Source: Pirellulales bacterium (GTDB taxonomy: Bacteria; Planctomycetota; Planctomycetia; Pirellulales; DATAWG01). From it: a stretch of 64,000 nt of DNA. The stretch covers positions 1 to 64,000 of the forward strand of contig DATAWG010000050.1 in NCBI GenBank assembly GCA_036267355.1, written 5' to 3'. The translations under genes were made by a program, and so were the position numbers. Positions within the stretch are counted from its first letter, which is position 1. Each line of letters opens with the position of its first letter. This document shows, piece by piece, positions 1 to 7,048 of the stretch. The notes under the pieces are model-generated. The model ran no database searches. It was not told the DNA's origin and was given only the letters and a program-made list of their open reading frames with translations.

Positions 1-118
1 GCGAGCTTCAATGGGGCCGCGATCTATCGATCGCGGAAAGGGCGTAAAGAGCTTTAACGCTCTCGGCGACGAAAACGCTTCAATGGGGCCCGCGTCGCAA
101 GTCCAGGACGGGAAAAAT
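1..118 (+). CRISPR. End of a CRISPR array: one full repeat, one spacer, one degenerate repeat
   Basis: A 36-base unit at 5-40 begins GCTTCAATGGGGCC and continues with an 8-bp hairpin stem (CCGCGATC / GATCGCGG) around a TATC loop, then ends in AAAG. The same 14-base start recurs at 77-90, exactly 72 bases later, which fits a 36-base repeat plus a 36-base spacer (41-76). The second copy loses the hairpin and looks like the degenerate terminal repeat of an array. The rest of the array would lie before base 1. A Cas3-like fragment 100 bases downstream supports the call. With only two copies visible, another kind of structured repeat is possible. Confidence 0.6.
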
Positions 119-214
119 TGGCTGCCGAGCCCCCGACCCACAAGCCGGGTTCTCGGCTGCAGGCTTGCCTCCGTGCTCGCCAGCTTTTCGCCAACGAGGG
201 GATTCTAACGCATT

Positions 215-509
215 TCAAAACAGTTGCAAGTTCGTTTTCGTCGCGGAGAGCGTCAGCCGTCGTTTTGACCTTTCAGCAGAGTTTATGGAGGGACTCTCGA
301 CATGGCAAAGGGAGCACTTCGTTCGCCCGTGAACCGGCGGTAGCCAAGCGAATATAGGCGGCGGTTTTACCGAGGCCGGTTTGAAAGTCGAGCAGTCGCG
401 GGAGCGGGTTCGATAGGGCCAATCGCTCCTGATACGGATCGGGCATGCCCGTGGCTTGACGGAAGAATGCGCGAAACCCAACCGCGGGGCGAGAGTTATT
501 CGCCATCAT
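215..509 (-). pseudogene. Cas3-type CRISPR helicase, frameshifted N-terminal remnant
   Basis: Read on the minus strand from ATG at 509, the first 50 residues look like the start of a Cas3 DEAD-like helicase. There is a Q-motif-like PDPYQERL (residues 24-31) followed by a Walker A motif QTGLGKTA (43-50). Straight after Walker A the homology moves to another frame (IFAWL-like continuation in the frame closing at 215), and the original frame stops at 273. Only about 90 codons of a gene that normally exceeds 700 remain. Type I-G (former I-U) Cas3 proteins start this way, but the subtype is a guess. It lies beside the array end at 1-118, so the two are probably parts of one decayed CRISPR-Cas locus. 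Confidence 0.6.
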
Positions 510-811
510 TGAGCCCCCGATGCCAGCTTGTTTCTTGGATCACGTATGTATACCTGCACGAATGAGGAAATCAAGCCCCCCTCGTATAATTATTTGTCGC
601 GGGTCTCGGACCCATCCGGCATCGGAGGAATCTCTGATCCGCTCGATGCCGAAGACATTTGACGAATCGCTTCGTCGAGCATTCCCGATAAGATATCTTG
701 CTTGACCGAAACAGGGCTCGCTAAAGGATCGGTCGCCATCGCGTAATTCGACAGCTAGGTCCATTTGCATCCTCGGGAGTTCGATCGCGGCCTTGAAAAT
801 GGATTTCCAGA
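510..811. other. Intergenic stretch without a recognisable gene
   Basis: A minus-strand frame is open at 540-770 (76 codons), but its translation resembles nothing I know and has no clear ribosome-binding site. A TATAAT hexamer at 585-590 has no matching -35 box. The stretch may hold further decayed remains of the neighbouring CRISPR-Cas locus. Confidence 0.4.
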
Positions 812-1039
812 ATGCCGAAGATGCCGGCCGCGAATTACGATCGAGTCGTCGCAGTCCTGGAACGCCTCGGCTTCGTCGTCGTTCGGCAGCGCGGAAGCCA
901 TATCCGAATGGAGAAAGCCCTTCCGGACGAAACGCTGAAGATTACGGTGCCAGCGCATCGACCAATCAAGCGATCAACATTGAGCCACATTCTCAAACAG
1001 GCTGCCGTTTCTCTCGACGATTTTTTGGCCGCGTTGTAG
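812..1039 (+). CDS. hicA: HicA-like toxin (YcfA/HicA family mRNA interferase)
   Basis: This 75-residue protein has the HicA plan: an N-terminal helix ending in GFVVVRQRGSH, with the G-S-H triad that carries the catalytic histidine, then a strand with ITVPAH, and a C-terminal helix with the typical K-R-S-T-L-x-x-I-L-K pattern. HicA toxins are small double-stranded-RNA-binding-fold ribonucleases that cut mRNA. A second in-frame ATG at 821 could also be the start; neither has a strong ribosome-binding site. A HicB-like gene follows on the same strand after 132 bases, in the usual toxin-first order, although that gap is wide for a TA operon and holds CRISPR-repeat-like sequence. Confidence 0.8.
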   Translation: MPKMPAANYDRVVAVLERLGFVVVRQRGSHIRMEKALPDETLKITVPAHRPIKRSTLSHILKQAAVSLDDFLAAL

Positions 1040-1061
1040 AATTGACTTGACGGCGTTGGCG

Positions 1062-1171
1062 CCGCAACCGATTGGCTGCGGTCCAATTGAAGCCGCCGCT
1101 CCGCGGAGTTGATGCCCTCGACCATTCGCCTCTCTTCTCTACGCAGTCGAAAGACTGCGGCCCCATTGAAG
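1062..1171 (-). repeat. Two CRISPR-repeat-like units in inverted orientation
   Basis: Read on the minus strand, 1171-1141 begins CTTCAATGGGGCCGC and folds into a stem CGCAGTC / GACTGCG with a TTTC loop. Unit 1092-1062 begins GCTTCAATTGGACCGC and folds into CCGCAGCC / GGTTGCGG with an AATC loop. Both share the leader bases and hairpin position of the repeat at 5-40, with different but still paired stem bases. They are 80 bases apart, facing the opposite way to the array at 1-118. They may be remnants of a second array or related structured repeats. Confidence 0.5.
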
Positions 1172-1618
1172 ATGCAATTCAGAATTGTCTTCGAAGCGTC
1201 TGATGACGGTGGCTACACGGTTTATGTGCCGGCGCTACCGGGATGTATTTCGGAAGGCAATACGGTCGAAGAAGCTCGCACAAACATCGCGGAAGCCATC
1301 GCGCTCTATCTGGACGAGAAGAGGGAGACAGGCACCCTTTGCTCACCGGGCATCGCAAAGCGAGCCAGTCCCCGGGCAAGCGGACGAGGAGAGGGGGACG
1401 GGCACTCTTTGCTCACCGGGCATCGCAAAGTGAGCCAGTCCCCGGCGGCGGCACAATCGACCGCCGAAACCGCTGCCTTGGTTTTCAGCGAGGCCAGGTC
1501 GTTTCGCGGCGGCAATATTGGCGAGCCCAATGCACGTGGCGCATCAGAACGTCGCCATCCATCGTGTGCAACGATTTCACGTCGCGAAATGGCACCCCCG
1601 AATCCAATACCAGCCTGA
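1172..1618 (+). pseudogene. hicB: HicB-like antitoxin whose C-terminus is replaced by repeat-derived sequence
   Basis: The first ~50 residues are a clear HicB fold: MQFRIVFEASDDGGYTVYVP, then ALPGCISEGNTVEEARTNI and a helix ending ALYLDE. HicB antitoxins use this partial RNase-H-like domain to bind HicA, and usually end soon afterwards with a proline-rich tail or a DNA-binding domain. Here, from residue ~51, the frame reads through two copies of a dispersed repeat (1321-1447) and then random-looking sequence to 1618, giving 148 residues. The tail also lies antisense to a conserved small gene (1485-1712), so it is unlikely to be selected protein. The core could still neutralise the HicA at 812-1039. 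The ATG directly abuts a CRISPR-repeat-like unit. Confidence 0.65.
1321..1447 (+). repeat. Two tandem copies of a GGGACAGGCACC-type dispersed repeat inside hicB
   Basis: The unit reads GGGAGACAGGCACCC, then TTTGCTCACCGGGCATCGCA, then AAGCGAGCCAGTCCCC. It occurs at about 1323-1374 and 1393-1445 with a 70-base offset and few mismatches. Shorter relatives that share the GGGACAG-GTGCC-TTTTGCTC core occur at 5481-5522 and 6014-6066. It interrupts the natural end of the HicB-like reading frame. Confidence 0.75.
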
Positions 1619-1712
1619 TCATTTCGTCGTAATTCAATTCGGCCACCTGCGAAAAGCTCAGCGCTGCGATTTCCTTCCTCGTCCAGTGCCGTGCGCGAAG
1701 AGTGGTGGCCAT
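1485..1712 (-). CDS. Conserved small protein (planctomycete-type, function unknown)
   Basis: This 75-residue soluble protein starts MATTLRARHWTRKEIAALSF and continues with a pattern of short amphipathic helices: S-Q-V-A-E-L-N-Y-D-E-M-I-R-L-V, then a segment ending VHWARQYCRRE. It resembles a family of roughly 70-residue proteins that I recall from planctomycete genomes, with a D-E-L-I-R-L-I core and an LARLCCR-like tail. That recollection is the only link and no biochemical role is known to me. The frame stays open upstream to 1901, but those codons run through a dispersed repeat, so the ATG at 1712 is the likely start. It overlaps the 3' part of the damaged hicB on the other strand. Confidence 0.6.
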   Translation of the reverse strand: MATTLRARHWTRKEIAALSFSQVAELNYDEMIRLVLDSGVPFRDVKSLHTMDGDVLMRHVHWARQYCRRETTWPR

Positions 1713-1750
1713 AATCGAGTGCACGCGTTTTGCGCTGCGAATGAACTGGG

Positions 1751-1847
1751 CTTGCCCGAAAAATAGCTTCCGCTGTTCAAAACCCCTCACCCATCGCCTC
1801 TCCCGCAAGCAGAGACGCGGCTGCAGAGAAGTTATTTGTCGGCCGAG
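1751..1847. repeat. Dispersed inverted repeat, family A (copy 1)
   Basis: The outer arms, GCCCGAAAAATAGCTTC and GAAGTTATTTGTCGGCC, are inverted to each other and flank a centre with CCCCTCACC-CTCTCCCGCAAG. The same design (about 95 bases, GGCCGAAAAATAACTTC ends, CTCTCCCGCAAGG core) recurs at 6818-6912, 8657-8914 (split), 19171-19265, 24051-24140, 27078-27150 (partial) and 42205-42272 (partial). It looks like a non-autonomous mobile or REP-like element without coding capacity. Confidence 0.75.
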
Positions 1848-2138
1848 CCTTTTGAGAACTCGGTTGCTGCTCCAGCAAAAGATTTTCAGAAACCAACGCA
1901 AAGCCTATGCCGCTCTCGGGGCTTCTTATTTTCAGCGGAATTCGCCGGGAAGTACTGCTATTTCGTCTTTGGTCCGCACGAAAGTGCGCACGATTCAGGC
2001 AGATTTGTGCCCCATTTGTCGGCATGCCCGAGATTGGACCGGCGCGCGATTGGCCGATTGGTGCTTGTTTGGCGGCGAGGTAGAATGTTGCGACGAGCGG
2101 GGGTGTCGCGAGCGGACAGTTCGTCGAATCGTTTTTTG

Positions 2139-2225
2139 GGATGGGTGGCCGAGCGGTCTAAGGCGGCGGTCTTGAAAACCGCTGTGGGCGAAAGTCCACC
2201 GGGGGTTCGAATCCCTCCCCATCCG
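2139..2225 (+). tRNA. tRNA-Ser (anticodon UGA)
   Basis: The acceptor stem GGATGGG (2139-2145) pairs perfectly with CCCATCC (2218-2224), followed by a G discriminator base and no encoded CCA. The anticodon arm is GCGGT-CTTGAAA-ACCGC, giving anticodon TGA. A long class II variable arm (TGTGGGCGAAAGTCCACC) and a T arm GGGGG-TTCGAAT-CCCTC complete an 87-base serine tRNA. Confidence 0.96.
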
Positions 2226-2227
2226 CT

Positions 2228-2368
2228 TTATTTCTCGCCGAGTATGGCGTGGGCACCGTTGCTCTCCAAGACCTTCTTGAGCAGCCGAATTACGCCCGTT
2301 GAGACCGGAACACGGCGATACAGAATCTCGTCGGCCGCTATCGGTTCGGTTCCGGGCTGGAGTGACAT
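2228..2368 (-). CDS. Small unidentified protein, possibly an internally deleted remnant
   Basis: A 46-codon frame on the minus strand reads MSLQPGTEPIAADEILYRRV at its start and ends VLESNGAHAILGEK. The D-E-I-L-Y-R-R-V/I-P-V-S segment recalls the beginning of longer planctomycete hypothetical proteins, in which further residues follow before a helical end. This may therefore be a shortened copy with an internal deletion. The stop codon is only three bases from the 3' end of tRNA-Ser. It begins 19 bases after the fragment at 2387-2660 on the same strand, so the two could be relics of one operon. Confidence 0.4.
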   Translation of the reverse strand: MSLQPGTEPIAADEILYRRVPVSTGVIRLLKKVLESNGAHAILGEK

Positions 2369-2386
2369 ACCGCCGCCGCCATTCGA

Positions 2387-2660
2387 TCAAGTGGGGTCCG
2401 AGTCCGACCACGGGCCGCGCGACACATGTCGGTTGCCATTAAAGACGCGATATTCGATGTTGCTAACCGGAGGGATGTGAAGGGATTCAAACATTTGCCC
2501 CCATTCAAACTCAAAAACGATTCCGCCTTGAACGTCTGGGACGATCCGAAGCGGGGGGCTTTCCTTGGCGATGGGGTCGAGTTGGATGCCCAACACGGTT
2601 TCAACAACCGGCGGCCGCTCATAAGTGGGCAGCGTGGCGTCTTTGATGGGGCGTCGGCAT
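2387..2660 (-). pseudogene. Chimeric gene remnant: TIGR04255-like start joined to another short protein
   Basis: On the minus strand the frame contains LPTYERPPVVETVLGIQLDP, which looks like the first residues of a TIGR04255-family protein (Y-E-R-P-P-V-V-E-x-V). After about 20 residues it changes character to IVPDVQGGIVFEFEWGQMFE and then IEYRVFNGNRHVSRG, which resembles a different small hypothetical family, and stops at 2387. Typical TIGR04255 proteins are about 250 residues. No start codon sits just before the conserved segment: an ATC stands where an ATG might be expected. The frame is open upstream to 2830 with no recognisable content. Confidence 0.4.
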
Positions 2661-2853
2661 AGCGTCAAGGCCGTGCAAGCGTCGGAACTTGGAAAGAACG
2701 ATACGATCGCTCCGTAAGCTTGGCTTCGCTTTTTTTGACAACCGTCGAAAGACATCGCCACCGGCGGCTCCGGCTGCTTGCCGTGTTCCCGTCGCTTTGC
2801 TCCAATAGGGATCAGGTTGGGATACCGCATGTTCTTCGGTCCGAAGGAGCGTC

Positions 2854-4662
2854 ATGACCAAGCTGTGGCGGATTCGCCCTCACGATCCGGAGCGAATTGC
2901 ATTTCTCGAACGTGAAGCGAAAGTGCCGGCGGTCGTCGCTCAATTGCTGGCGTGCCGAGGGCTGCACGATGCCGAGCAGATTCGCGAATTTTTGAATCCC
3001 AAGCTCAGCGGCCTGCGCGATCCCGACGAATTGCCGGGGGCCGCGGCCGCTGCCGATCGGCTCATGAGCGCCATTCGCGACCGCCGGCCGATCGTCGTCT
3101 ACGGCGACTACGATGCAGACGGCATCACCGGCGCCGCGCTGCTCTACGAATGCCTCACGCTGCTCGGCGCGCAGGCAAGTTATTACGTTCCTCATCGGAT
3201 CGACGAAGGCTATGGCCTGCACGAGGAAGCGCTGCGAATGCTGGCCGGCCGCGGCGCTTCGCTCGTGGTGACGGTCGATTGCGGCATCGCGAGCATTGCT
3301 CAAGCCGATATCGCTCGCGAATTGGGGCTCGAGCTGATCATCACCGATCACCATGAATGGGGCGAACGATTGCCGGCCGCCGCGGCGATTGTTCATCCGC
3401 GCTTGCCTGGGTCGGCCTATCCGTTTGGCGGCTTGAGCGGGGCGGGGGTGGCGTTCAAGGTGGCTTGGGCGGTGTGCAAGCGGGCCAGCGACGCGAAAAA
3501 AGTCAGTCCGCCGATGCGCGAGTTTCTGCTGAAAGCGGTCGGGCTGGCGGCGATCGGCACCGTCGCCGACGTGGTGCCGCTGGTGGATGAAAATCGGATT
3601 CTGGTTCACCATGGTTTGGCGAGCCTCGGCGGCCGGCCCGGCTTGGGGATGCAACGGCTGTTGCAATTGACGAAGCTGGCCGGGAAGCCGGCGCTGGCGT
3701 GCGAAGACATCGGCTTCATGCTCGCCCCGCGATTGAATGCCGCGGGACGGCTGGGACAAGCGCAATTGGCCGTCGAATTGCTGACGACCAATTCCGCCGA
3801 GCGCGCGTCGGCGTTGGCCGACTATCTGCATGAGCTGAACAACAGTCGCGATAGCCTCGAGCGGAGCATTTATCTCGCGGCCCACAAGCAGGCGCAAGAA
3901 CAGTTCGATCTGGAGCGCGACGCTGCCTTGGTGCTCGCCGGGCGCGATTGGCATCCGGGCGTGGTCGGCATCGTCGCCGGCCGGCTCGCGGAAAAATATC
4001 ACCGGCCCGTCGTGGTCGTGGCACTCGACGGTTTGGGGGTGAAGCCTGGGGTCGGATCGGTGCGTGGCGTGGCGGGGTTTCATGTCCATCAGGCACTTGC
4101 CGCCTGCAGCGACTATCTCCTCAGCCACGGCGGTCATGCGGCGGCCGGAGGGCTCAAAATTGAGGAAGTGCAGATCGAAGCGTTCCGCGAAGAATTTTGC
4201 CGCTTCGCCGCGGAGATGATCCCGGCCGGCGAGCGAATCGCCGAGCTGTGGATCGATGGCGAAACCACCTTCAGCGCACTCACGCTGCAAGCCGTCGAAC
4301 AACTCGAATCGCTTGGCCCCTTCGGCGAAGGCAATCGCCGGCCCTTGCTTTGCGCCGCCGGCGTGTCGATCAGCGAATCGCCGCGGGCGATCGGCGGCGG
4401 CGGACGCCACTTGAGCTTGCGGCTCGCACAACATGGCAGTCGCATGCGCGGCGTCGCTTTCGGGCAAGGAGAACGCATCGACGAACTGGCAAACCTCGCC
4501 GCGCCGATCGCCGTGGTATTTCGTCCGATCGTGAATCATTTTCAAGGGCGGCGGACGGTAGAATTGCATATCGTCGATTGGCGCACGGTCGATGGAACGC
4601 CGGATTCGCCGCCGGCTGCCGGTTCAGCCTATGCCACCGGTTCCGCCGGCGCCCCTTGTTGA
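2854..4662 (+). CDS. recJ: Single-stranded-DNA-specific exonuclease RecJ
   Basis: RecJ is a 5'-3' single-strand DNA exonuclease used in recombinational and mismatch repair. The 602-residue length fits the family. Metal-binding motifs of the DHH phosphoesterase domain are present: DYDADG at 85-90, a VDCG motif at 141-144 and DHHE at 165-168. The DHHA1 domain carries the SHGGHAAAGG motif near residue 425, and an OB-like C-terminal domain follows. The ATG at 2854 is preceded by GAAGGAG at suitable spacing. The pcm gene follows on the same strand after 125 bases. The minus-strand frame open across the gene (2812-4569) is a shadow. Confidence 0.95.
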   Translation: MTKLWRIRPHDPERIAFLEREAKVPAVVAQLLACRGLHDAEQIREFLNPKLSGLRDPDELPGAAAAADRLMSAIRDRRPIVVYGDYDADGITGAALLYECLTLLGAQASYYVPHRIDEGYGLHEEALRMLAGRGASLVVTVDCGIASIAQADIARELGLELIITDHHEWGERLPAAAAIVHPRLPGSAYPFGGLSGAGVAFKVAWAVCKRASDAKKVSPPMREFLLKAVGLAAIGTVADVVPLVDENRILVHHGLASLGGRPGLGMQRLLQLTKLAGKPALACEDIGFMLAPRLNAAGRLGQAQLAVELLTTNSAERASALADYLHELNNSRDSLERSIYLAAHKQAQEQFDLERDAALVLAGRDWHPGVVGIVAGRLAEKYHRPVVVVALDGLGVKPGVGSVRGVAGFHVHQALAACSDYLLSHGGHAAAGGLKIEEVQIEAFREEFCRFAAEMIPAGERIAELWIDGETTFSALTLQAVEQLESLGPFGEGNRRPLLCAAGVSISESPRAIGGGGRHLSLRLAQHGSRMRGVAFGQGERIDELANLAAPIAVVFRPIVNHFQGRRTVELHIVDWRTVDGTPDSPPAAGSAYATGSAGAPC

Positions 4663-4787
4663 CGCACTGGCAGAACCAGCGGCATGCGCACGACTCCCGC
4701 GCCAAGCGGCTCGTCGCAGGCCATTGGCATATGCCTGGTCGGCGATCTGTCGCTTCTTTCGGCCGCTCGTTTCGCTTGGTTGCTGCT

Positions 4788-5456
4788 ATGTCGACGCCTT
4801 CGCTATTCGCTGCTGCCCGGGAAAGAATGGTGCGGCGGCAACTGTTTCGCCGCGGGATTCGCTCGCCGCGCGTGTTGGCCGCGTTTCGCAATGTACCACG
4901 CGAGCGATTTGTTCCGAGCGGAGAACGCGGCGAAGCTTACGAAGATCGGGCGCTACCGATCGATTGCCGCCAGACGATCAGCCAGCCGTATATCGTCGGA
5001 TTGATGACCGACGCGTTGCTGCTGGATGGAACCGAATCAGTGCTTGAGATTGGCACGGGCAGCGGTTATCAGACGGCCATTCTTGCCGAACTCGCCCGCC
5101 ATGTGGTGAGCATCGAGCGACATGGCGAGCTATCGATCCAAGCGGCGGCGGTGTTGACGGAACTGGGTTACGGCAACGCCGAATTGATTGTCGGCGACGG
5201 AACACTCGGCTGGCCGGCGGCGGCGCCCTACGATCGGATCCTGGTGGCCGCGGCGGCCGACGAAATGCCGCCGGCGCTTTTCCAGCAGCTTCGCGAGGGG
5301 GGCATTTTGGTGCTGCCGGTCGGCGATTCCGAATCGCAATCGCTGTTGAAGATTCGCAGGATCAACGGCCGGCCGGAAGCCAGCGAACTCACCGCCTGCC
5401 GGTTCGTCCCGCTGATCGGAGCGGGCGGCGCGGGGAGCGACGATTCTGCGACGTGA
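4788..5456 (+). CDS. pcm: Protein-L-isoaspartate O-methyltransferase
   Basis: This enzyme uses S-adenosylmethionine to methylate abnormal L-isoaspartyl residues and so starts repair of aged proteins. The 222-residue protein shows the family hallmarks: N-terminal R-E-R-M-V-R-R-Q-L, the substrate-loop motif QTISQPYIVGLM (62-73) and SAM-binding motif I VLEIGTGSGYQTAIL (85-99). The chosen start gives the usual short N-terminal helix before this core. A longer frame reaching back to 4197 would overlap recJ and is rejected. It lies downstream of recJ, with which it may be cotranscribed. Confidence 0.93.
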   Translation: MSTPSLFAAARERMVRRQLFRRGIRSPRVLAAFRNVPRERFVPSGERGEAYEDRALPIDCRQTISQPYIVGLMTDALLLDGTESVLEIGTGSGYQTAILAELARHVVSIERHGELSIQAAAVLTELGYGNAELIVGDGTLGWPAAAPYDRILVAAAADEMPPALFQQLREGGILVLPVGDSESQSLLKIRRINGRPEASELTACRFVPLIGAGGAGSDDSAT

Positions 5457-5457
5457 A

Positions 5458-5961
5458 TTGCGTTGGCGTCGTCCGCAGAGACGGGAACAGACGCCGGCCC
5501 CTTTTGCTCCCAGACTCCGCAGCTATCCGAAGCTGAAAGAGCATCTTGCGGGCACGACCACCGCAATCGTGGCGAAGTTTCGAGGGATGGAGTGGGAAGA
5601 TGAGCGAGACACCTACCAGAGGCTTGCCGACCACGGAGTCACAGAAACAATCGCCGGATTCTGGCTTCCGGAGATGCTTGGAAGCGATGACGACCTGCTG
5701 GTCATCGAAATGGACATCGTGCAGACGCCCCCTTACATCATTGATTTTGCAAAGGTTCGGCTGAATCGCGAACCGGATTTCTCGGCCGAAACGCTCGCCG
5801 AGAATGACCGTCACGGAACATGGTTATTCGGAAAAAACTGGCCAACCGTCAAGATGCTGATGGCCGAGCTCGAGAGTTATCTAATTTACTATCTCGATCG
5901 CAAGCCACACATTGTTTTTCCGAACCCCGACGAAGACGGAGCGCTACCGCCGCATTTTTGA
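5458..5961 (+). CDS. Hypothetical protein, kinase-fold-like C-terminal part, probably 5'-truncated
   Basis: The last ~125 residues read like a recurring bacterial family that I associate with protein-kinase-like folds: E-R-D-T-Y-Q-R-L, then G-F-W-L-P-E-M-L-G, DDLLVIEMDIV, PPYIIDFAKVRL, and an E-L-E-S-Y-L-I-Y-Y-L-D end. The N-terminal lobe usual in that family is missing. The only upstream start is a TTG at 5458, and the first ~20 codons run through a copy of the GGGACAG...TTTTGCTC repeat (5481-5522). The repeat has probably replaced the true 5' end. A later GTG near 5568 could allow a shorter product. Function unknown. Confidence 0.5.
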   Translation: MRWRRPQRREQTPAPFAPRLRSYPKLKEHLAGTTTAIVAKFRGMEWEDERDTYQRLADHGVTETIAGFWLPEMLGSDDDLLVIEMDIVQTPPYIIDFAKVRLNREPDFSAETLAENDRHGTWLFGKNWPTVKMLMAELESYLIYYLDRKPHIVFPNPDEDGALPPHF

Positions 5962-6013
5962 TCCGCTACGTGGCCTTATCGCCTTCGCGCAGCCTCCCAT
6001 ATCTTAGTGCCAT

Positions 6014-6066
6014 TCAGGGGACAGGTGCCCTTTTGCTCCGAAAGACTCAGTAAAAGGGGTCAGTGC
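6014..6066 (+). repeat. GGGGACAGGTGCC-type dispersed repeat
   Basis: CAGGGGACAGGTGCCCTTTTGCTCC is followed by GAAAGACTCAGTAAAAGGGG and TCAGTGCC, so the halves are roughly mirror images. It belongs to the same family as the copies inside hicB (1321-1447) and at the 5' end of the gene at 5458 (5481-5522). The remaining bases up to rimI (6067-6284) hold no recognisable gene. Confidence 0.55.
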
Positions 6067-6284
6067 CTCGGCGGTGTTGCGGGCGGCGCTAGTTCGTCTT
6101 GGCACGGCCGAATCGATTTGCTACCCTCTGCCCTCCGCCTGCCGAGCCGTTGGATTGCACGCCGGATTGCGTGGCTTCCGGCGAAAAACAGGTCTGCTCG
6201 GCCGGCCAATTCGCTCACCGTTGCCATCGCTCGACGCATCCGTATCTTGCGCGCGCTGGTTTGCCGACAAGGAAGGAGGCCGGT

Positions 6285-6803
6285 ATGAGTTCGTCGTCGA
6301 AGCCCGAGATCCGAATCCACATCCGCTGGATGATCCGCCGCGACATGGCGGATGTGATCGCGATCGAGAATGAAAGCTTTGAGTTCCCCTGGTCGGAGGA
6401 CGACTTCGTCCGCTGTCTGCGGCAGCGGAACTGCATCGGCATGGTCGCGGAAATGGACGACCAGGTAGTCGGATTCATGATCTACGAGCTGCATAAGAAC
6501 CGGCTGCATATTCTCAACTTCGCCGTGGCCGACCGCTATCGCCGCCTGGGCATCGGATCGCAGATGGTGGCGAAGCTGGCCGGCAAATTGTCGGATCAGC
6601 GGCGGACGCGAATTCTGCTCGAGATTCGCGAAACGAATCTGCCCGCCCAACTGTTCTTCCGGCACAACGGCTTCCGCGCCGTGTCGGTGTTGCACGAATT
6701 CTATGAAGACACGCCGGAAGACGCGTATCTCATGCAGTTTCGCCACGCCAACGACGAGCCCGACATTATTCCGTTCAACCGGATTGCGCGCTTGGCGGGT
6801 TAG
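6285..6803 (+). CDS. rimI: Ribosomal-protein-alanine N-acetyltransferase RimI-like (GNAT)
   Basis: This 172-residue GNAT acetyltransferase would transfer an acetyl group from acetyl-CoA to an N-terminal amine, classically alanine 1 of ribosomal protein S18. Diagnostic features are IRRDMADVIAIENESFEFPW (17-36), the acetyl-CoA loop YRRLGIGSQM (85-94), and LLEIRETNLPAQLFFRHNGF (111-130). The ATG at 6285 follows a very strong GGAAGGAGG Shine-Dalgarno sequence, which settles the start against the longer open frame from 6099. Substrate specificity within the GNAT family cannot be fixed from sequence alone. Confidence 0.85.
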   Translation: MSSSSKPEIRIHIRWMIRRDMADVIAIENESFEFPWSEDDFVRCLRQRNCIGMVAEMDDQVVGFMIYELHKNRLHILNFAVADRYRRLGIGSQMVAKLAGKLSDQRRTRILLEIRETNLPAQLFFRHNGFRAVSVLHEFYEDTPEDAYLMQFRHANDEPDIIPFNRIARLAG

Positions 6804-6817
6804 GTGCGACGATAAGG

Positions 6818-6912
6818 CTCGGCCGAAAAACAACTTCTCCACAGATCCTGCTCCGCTTGCGGGAGAGGGCAGGATGAGGAGTTCAGAAAACGGAAGTTGC
6901 TTTTCGGCCGAG
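6818..6912. repeat. Dispersed inverted repeat, family A (copy 2, most complete)
   Basis: CTCGGCCGAAAAACAACTTC at the left and GAAGTTGCTTTTCGGCCGAG at the right form near-perfect 20-base inverted ends around a GCTTGCGGGAGAGGGC core. It lies directly after rimI, so it could also act as a transcript-end hairpin. The bases 6913-7048 hold nothing else recognisable. Confidence 0.8.
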
Positions 6913-7048
6913 GTTAACTGGCTCCGCGGCAAGTTAGAGACGCCCGAAGCCGCGGGCGCGAGTCTCTTCCGTTTGAGATGGCGGCGCGCTTGCGATTTCG
7001 CGTGTGTGGCCCCGAACTTCGCACAAACCAAACGCTCCTCTCGCGCCT

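Noticed and set aside
540-770. 76-codon minus-strand frame near the Cas3 remnant
   Set aside because: No similarity, no ribosome-binding site and too short to judge.
2812-4569. 585-codon open frame antisense to recJ
   Set aside because: It is a GC-rich shadow of recJ with no recognisable domains; recJ carries all family motifs.
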